Assembly (NCBI GenBank): GCA_047620505.1
Contig: JBLHKS010000032.1
Span: 1-47,548, forward strand
Length of the DNA: 47,548 bases
Source of the DNA: JBLHKS01 sp047620505
GTDB taxonomy: Bacteria > Verrucomicrobiota > Verrucomicrobiia > Verrucomicrobiales > DEV007
Direction of reading: 5' to 3'
Below are positions 44,201 to 47,548 of the stretch, piece by piece (within the stretch, counting starts at the first letter, position 1; each line of letters starts with the position of its first letter). Under the pieces are notes generated by a model. The model searched no databases. It was given only the letters and a program-made list of their open reading frames with translations, and had not been told where the DNA came from. Position numbers and translations under genes: made by a program.

Positions 44201-46483
44201 AGCGGCGGGATCCTTCCGGGCGTCGCGCCGACGGCCAATTCAGCTAAGCCTGCCGGGGAATGGAACCACATGAAGGTAAGGAGTCTGGAGGGAGTCGTCA
44301 CGGTCACGCTCAACGGAGAGCTGGTGAATCGAGTGAAGTTGACGTACCAGAAATTGAAGGGCAAACCGAAGGAAGGATTCATCGGATTTCAGGACCACGG
44401 CCTACCGTTCTGGCTGCGCAACATCAGAATCCGCGACCTGGCCACATCGTCGCCGGGTGAACCGGAAGATCCGCTTGCGCTCAATGTCAGGCGGCGCATT
44501 GATGGGACCCAGCCGAGCACTTTTCACTTGGCGCCGACCGAAGCGAAGTTTGTCCGAGTGGATGTTCTCAAAAGCTCCCGGGGGCAACCCTGCATCGATG
44601 AGCTGGAGATTTTCTCGGCTGGTTCTCCGCAGAACCTTGCTTTGCAATCCGGCGGCGCGAAAGCAACCGCCTCCTCACTTCTGAAGGGGCATCCTGAAAA
44701 GCATCGCATCGAATTCCTCAACGACGGACGGTATGGAAATACTCATAGTTGGATTCCTGCGCAGAGAACAGGTTGGGCTCAGATCGAGCTGCCGGAAGCC
44801 GTGGAGATCAACCGGGTCGTTCTCTCCAGAGATCGCGGCGGCCAGATCGCCGACCGCACGCCGGTTTCTTTCGACATTCTGGTCTCCATGGATGGAAAGA
44901 AGTGGCAAACGGTGAAGAAAGTGCGGCCACCGAGTCAGGCCAATAAACCTGAAGCCGAAATCATTCGGCCCAAGGCGCCGAATTCAGAACACGGGGCCGA
45001 AGCAAAGCCGAAACCAGCAGCTGCTCGCGGCGAGCCCAATCCGGACCACCCTAACATTGTGCTCATTCTCGCCGACGATTTCGGTTGGGGCGACACCAGC
45101 TGCAACAACCCCGATTCGCCGATCCAAACACCGCAGATCGACCGGATCGCCGCAGAGGGAATCCGGTTTACCAACGCCCACACCCCGTCGGCGGTTTGCA
45201 CGCCCACGCGATACGGGCTGCTGACCGGTCGATACCCCTGGCGTTCTTATCTCAAGAGTCAGGTGCTTGCCTACTACGCTCCGGCGTTGATTCCCGAAGG
45301 TCGAACCACGATCGCATCCTATCTCAGGTCGCAGGGCTACCGAACGGGCGGGTTCGGCAAATGGCATATCGGCCTGGATTGGACTCCGGTTGAGGGCGAC
45401 CCGACGAATTGGCGATCCCATTGGAAAACCCGCGATCCCAAGGTTGGTATTATGCTTAGCAAGGGCATCGACCACACCAAGCCATTTAAAAATGCGCCTA
45501 CCGACATCGGCTTCGATACCTATTTCGGAACGCCCTCGAACGCGGGTCGACTACCGTTTTTCATTCACGATAATCAAGTCGCTGGCAACCCGCAGCGAGA
45601 CAAACAAGGCATGATGCGTGATCCGAGTTCGGCCCGGGACAAAGTCGACGATATCTATGTCGATAAGGCCATTGCGTTTATCGAAACGAACGAGAAAAAC
45701 CATCCGGAAAACCCATTCTTCGTCTACCTCCCGCTCAACGCGATTCACGGCGCGGTAAAAGTCCCTGCACGATTCGAAGGCAAGACCGGCATGACCAAGC
45801 GCGAGGACAAAATCCTCTGGGCAGACGAGAGCGTCGGCCGAGTTCTCGATTCTCTCGATCGAATGAAACTCACCGATGACACCCTTGTGATTTTCACGAC
45901 TGACAACGGTCCGCTCAACAGTCCGACAGCCCGAGAAAATGGCCACGAACCAACCGGTCCCTATCGCGGCTTCAAGACCGGTGCCTGGGATGGTGGCACG
46001 CGGGTCCCCTTCGCCGCTCGCTGGCCTGACCGTATTCCAGCAGACGCGGCGAGCGATCATCTCATCGGCCTCGTCGATATGCTCGCGACCTTCGCCGAAT
46101 TGTGTGGCGAACCACTTCCGGAAGGCGCTGGGCCAGACAGCGTCAGCCAGTTGGCCGCCATCCTGCAGGACAAGGAGAATATCACGCCGCGACCTGCAAT
46201 GGTTACCGCCACCTACCGCGGCCTTTTAGCGCTTCGTCAGGGTGAATGGAAAGCGATCTTCGGCACGAAATGGTCGGGCGGCCACACCAACGAAAACTAT
46301 GGCGGACTCGGCCCTGATAAGACCATGGACGACCCGGAGTCCGGCCAACTCTACAATTTGGAAAAGGATCCCGAAGAGCAGACGGATCTCTGGGAAAGTC
46401 ACCCCGAAGTCGTCCAGCAGCTGCTGGGTGAATTGGATCGGATTCAACAGCTGGAGCCGAGCGATGAACCGCCAGTGCGCTAA
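41276..46483 (+). CDS. Fusion: beta-propeller, cytochrome c, 3-keto-disaccharide hydrolase, discoidin-like and sulfatase domains
   Basis: 1735 aa with a signal peptide (about 1-23). Residues about 30-390 form a beta-propeller (YLGAREGVFVYE, GLRNPCGISFDRDWNLFANDND) like PVC-type dehydrogenase propellers, and 390-720 are helical. The cytochrome c domain has C739-VA-C742-H and a following conserved block (PNLTVSPNFHPNTITMKDG). Residues about 873-1056 match the 3-keto-disaccharide hydrolase (DUF1080) fold (GNWQVDEEGV, NSGLYFNVTD, WNHMKVRS, GFIGFQDHG). Residues about 1065-1235 are F5/8 type C-like (ATASSLLKGHPEKH). Residues 1257-1725 are a sulfatase with ILADDFGWGDTS, C1308-TPTR (formylglycine site), GKWHIG and TTDNGP. 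All frames are continuous. Both domain junctions that contain a palindrome copy read PAAA. It probably acts outside the cytoplasm on sulfated polysaccharide. Confidence 0.85.
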   Translation: MNLKCQFWLLGVLFLGVSVSATAQDAIVPQDVVGVSLNDPNLKVELLDSHPDEFFLSHDMDLAGRLYLGAREGVFVYERTADGGFQDRKELYRFPKDTWVYDLEALGDELLVLTNTALYRLLDPLDAEPTLEKILWGNPLGHHHQGLHGMEFAPDGGLLICMGDPHPGVHLDKNRPDHLWLWTWYVGPDNRPVPYAGVGAVMRLDLENYDLSVYASGLRNPCGISFDRDWNLFANDNDQEGSTANPCKLVSVPRYSWNGWARGWDSSQVPGRLDMIPNVNWSLDVPVGQGFYDHATLGEEYRGSLFVANWGSRSVDRYPIQPAAAGFRSESLPFLQAEGDRRPVSAMPTNDGRLIVSICYMQGNEGSPQRQTDLLLISPREAGADAAFDHSDRSLVELLSEPVQLRAKAHSEMLRRGCDELDRAASAFAEAEPDSPAFGSLVFLAAANGDARSVERITALATGNGPGSTLAWRAAAAFPDQFSALSEDAINSAAAKRDQPSKLTGPIEFLHSSGRSISDSAATLAAHDDAFVRQAMAILLARRAPAEQLDRLAGGTAEERLAATLATSFRIWEQAEKVIELPKGSEVAVEKRTQLLHPDGAIDLRDFGSPIGTFTMAQWWLDAEVRKANQADFARLKKALTDAESRVASTAATGLFFLNDNRVEPQVASVLAEGNIKLSIAAAGVRKKDLQLALKALKGAKLPSGTEIPEAFQGINWDGKSAPKGDVEKGKVLFTQRGCVACHLAPHDGAGGSIGPTMVGIGERFPPSYLAASILVPNLTVSPNFHPNTITMKDGTTHTGFVEPGAAEGKVKLRIITGQLIELAENDIAKQNASEQSMMPAGLVQTPTEMADLIAFLRAKPGGNLPAAAGGEEAAFVAMDSLEDWETAGNWQVDEEGVFVLTPRAGEVDWKRYGHYLWSKQPYRDFVIEFEYKHEAEGNSGLYFNVTDRENAVSSVIEIQIRDSADEEELNAHAMSGGILPGVAPTANSAKPAGEWNHMKVRSLEGVVTVTLNGELVNRVKLTYQKLKGKPKEGFIGFQDHGLPFWLRNIRIRDLATSSPGEPEDPLALNVRRRIDGTQPSTFHLAPTEAKFVRVDVLKSSRGQPCIDELEIFSAGSPQNLALQSGGAKATASSLLKGHPEKHRIEFLNDGRYGNTHSWIPAQRTGWAQIELPEAVEINRVVLSRDRGGQIADRTPVSFDILVSMDGKKWQTVKKVRPPSQANKPEAEIIRPKAPNSEHGAEAKPKPAAARGEPNPDHPNIVLILADDFGWGDTSCNNPDSPIQTPQIDRIAAEGIRFTNAHTPSAVCTPTRYGLLTGRYPWRSYLKSQVLAYYAPALIPEGRTTIASYLRSQGYRTGGFGKWHIGLDWTPVEGDPTNWRSHWKTRDPKVGIMLSKGIDHTKPFKNAPTDIGFDTYFGTPSNAGRLPFFIHDNQVAGNPQRDKQGMMRDPSSARDKVDDIYVDKAIAFIETNEKNHPENPFFVYLPLNAIHGAVKVPARFEGKTGMTKREDKILWADESVGRVLDSLDRMKLTDDTLVIFTTDNGPLNSPTARENGHEPTGPYRGFKTGAWDGGTRVPFAARWPDRIPADAASDHLIGLVDMLATFAELCGEPLPEGAGPDSVSQLAAILQDKENITPRPAMVTATYRGLLALRQGEWKAIFGTKWSGGHTNENYGGLGPDKTMDDPESGQLYNLEKDPEEQTDLWESHPEVVQQLLGELDRIQQLEPSDEPPVR
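43871..43884. repeat. Iterated palindrome CCAGCAGCTGCTGG at a domain junction
   Basis: Exact 14-bp form. Read as PAAAG in the linker between the cytochrome and hydrolase domains of the fusion protein. Confidence 0.9.
46414..46427. repeat. Iterated palindrome CCAGCAGCTGCTGG, near end of fusion gene
   Basis: Exact 14-bp form. Read as VQQLLGE in the C-terminal helix of the sulfatase domain. Confidence 0.9.
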
Positions 46484-46496
46484 CAAACCTTGCTCA

Positions 46497-46872
46497 GGTG
46501 CCCTGTTTAGTCGCTGGAAGAACAATAGCGCCGGGATTCGGCCGAAAGTAGATGGCGCGATCCGACCAACCCTCGTCACCGCTGGTGACCGGTTTCACTC
46601 AGCTGCGTCGATGCGGTGCCGAATCTCGCCGTTTCGCCGAATTTCCACCCTAACACGATCGCTATGAAAGACGGCGCGAGCTACACCGGCTATGTCGAAC
46701 CCGGAGCAGACGCTGGCATGATCAAGCTGCGTGTGATCACTGGCCAGCTCGTCGAACTCGACGCGAGCGAGGTCGCCGAACAAAAGGCCAGCGAAGAACA
46801 ATCGATTATGCCTGCCGGGTTGATCGCGACGCCTGCGGAGATGCGCGATATGATTGCCTGCCTGCAGCTACC
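46497..46872 (+). pseudogene. Decayed copy of the cytochrome domain of the fusion gene
   Basis: In one frame 46497 onward reads GALFSRWKNNSAG and DGAIRPTLVTAGDRF, matching GKVLFTQRGCVACH and GGSIGPTMVGIGERF of the fusion protein. The heme motif is lost. Near 46600 the frame shifts and continues PNLAVSPNFHPNTIAMKDG, then LRVITGQLVELDASEVAEQ and QSIMPAGLIATPAEMRDMI, closely matching residues about 780-860 of the fusion (PNLTVSPNFHPNTITMKDG and following). A 20-nt stretch is identical (43622-43641 and 46637-46656). The frame runs on to 47077 with residues that look non-coding. A partial duplication now degraded is the simplest reading. Confidence 0.8.
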
Positions 46873-47111
46873 AAAAGAAAGGCAGTCCCGGAACCTCGTC
46901 CCAAAAAAGAAGAAGCGCCCAAAAACCCAACCCGGCAATCGCCGAGCGGTTCCCGGCATTAGCGCCACTTTTCCTTCGCTATGCCGCTGCGTCCCCAGCT
47001 GCTACAGCCGTGTGAGCTCAATTGTCGGCAAGGAAATCAGCCAGCAAATGCCGGAATTAACGACGCTGGTGTTTTGAGCGAGGATCGGACGCTAACGAAC
47101 GATGTATCGGA
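46873..47111. other. Gap between cytochrome relic and AAA ATPase gene
   Basis: A Lys/Pro-rich low-complexity stretch follows the relic in its frame, resembling a broken linker. No gene or clear promoter was recognised before the ATG at 47112. Confidence 0.4.
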
Positions 47112-47548
47112 ATGGCGGACGCAACCACAGAGATCCTAAATCGAATTCGCGGGCAGTTTCGTGGCGGCAAGTTTGAGCCGTATATAGATTTCATTCAGTT
47201 TCCCAACTACAAAAACTTCCAGAAGGATCTGCGCGTTGATTTTGATTTTCCGTTGACGGTTGTAGTGGGCCAGAATGGCTCCGGCAAATCTTCGTTGCTG
47301 CATGCTCTCTACGGCGCTCCTTCTGGGTTCTCGCCGGGACGTTGGTGGTTCGGAACGGAATTGGATCCAATCGAGATCGCTGACGAATCAAAATCCAAAA
47401 AGAAGCTTTCTGATTCGGAAAAGGCCGCGTTTTGGTACGGTTACCGAGAGAAAGGCAAGCCGCGGGAAGCAGTGAAGATGCGCATCCGCAAGCCGGGCAA
47501 TCCTGATTATTGGGAACCAAGTCGGCCAATTGTGTCATTCGGCATGAC
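47112..47548 (+). CDS. AAA/SMC-like ATPase, N-terminal part (runs off the window)
   Basis: The first 145 codons from ATG at 47112; no stop before the end of the window. The sequence begins MADATTEILNRIRGQF, has IQFPNYKNFQKDLRVDFDFPLTVVVG and the Walker A GQNGSGKSS at about 57-65. Then come ALYGAPSG, WWFGTELDPIEIADE and GNPDYWEPSRPIVSFGM. This is the start of an ABC/RecF/SMC-type ATPase head of the kind found in many OLD- and defence-associated genes; which one cannot be told without the rest. Its base composition seems slightly more A/T-rich than the atp and cytochrome genes, which is only an impression. Confidence 0.72.
   Translation, partial: MADATTEILNRIRGQFRGGKFEPYIDFIQFPNYKNFQKDLRVDFDFPLTVVVGQNGSGKSSLLHALYGAPSGFSPGRWWFGTELDPIEIADESKSKKKLSDSEKAAFWYGYREKGKPREAVKMRIRKPGNPDYWEPSRPIVSFGM

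Overview
The window looks like the chromosome of a Verrucomicrobiota bacterium. It has fairly high GC and combines a Verru_Chthon cassette A-like giant protein, Planctomycetes/Verrucomicrobia-type c-cytochromes (DUF1587/1592/1588/1585), Tat-exported DUF1501 and DUF1552 proteins, an LL-diaminopimelate aminotransferase and an FGE-type sulfatase. Most start codons have no convincing Shine-Dalgarno sequence. No phage, transposase, CRISPR, rRNA or tRNA was seen.

Layout. (1) 143-5408, minus strand: ilvE, mcsA, mcsB, clpC (branched-chain amino acids, then the protein-arginine-kinase/Clp unfoldase stress module), ending in a strong terminator. (2) 6045-12793, plus strand: the complete F-type ATP synthase operon atpBEFHAGDC, with a His-rich insert in the a subunit, a short delta subunit and a hairpin after atpE. 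(3) 12795-14557, minus strand: a decayed DUF1552-like tail and an intact DUF1501 protein. (4) 14857-18453: two tandem TatA genes translationally coupled to a secreted endonuclease/exonuclease/phosphatase-family protein, then a convergent response-regulator/metallo-beta-lactamase fusion, then peptide deformylase. (5) 18536-25402: an orphan Verru_Chthon A-like giant protein, an ECF sigma factor with a membrane partner that resembles YfbK without its VWA domain, and an SSB-like DUF3127 protein. (6) 25466-29320: a membrane-anchored thermonuclease divergent from dapL, a frameshifted membrane-protein gene and a small c-cytochrome. (7) 29461-39569: a secreted metzincin-like protease, a 1320-aa cytochrome and its DUF1552 partner, and two secreted esterase-like hydrolases. 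(8) 39577-46483: a DUF6817-like protein, a secreted protein of unknown family and a 1735-aa fusion of beta-propeller, cytochrome c, 3-keto-disaccharide hydrolase-like, discoidin-like and sulfatase modules. It is followed by a decayed copy of its own cytochrome region. (9) 47112-end: the first 145 codons of an AAA/SMC-like ATPase.

The strongest unexplained signal is a DNA-level one. The 12-bp palindrome CAGCAGCTGCTG occurs 20 times exactly and at least 9 more times with one mismatch, spread roughly every 1-2 kb. Half of the exact copies extend to CCAGCAGCTGCTGG. It lies in all three reading frames (read as QQLL, AAA or SSC), on genes of both strands and in intergenic gaps, so it cannot be a protein motif. 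It resembles in behaviour the highly iterated palindrome HIP1 of cyanobacteria, but with a different sequence.

Functionally, regions 3, 7 and 8 fit an exported degradation programme (Tat-secreted proteins, periplasmic cytochromes, sulfatase, esterases, protease) that is typical of polymer-degrading Verrucomicrobiota. This link is inference from domain content.
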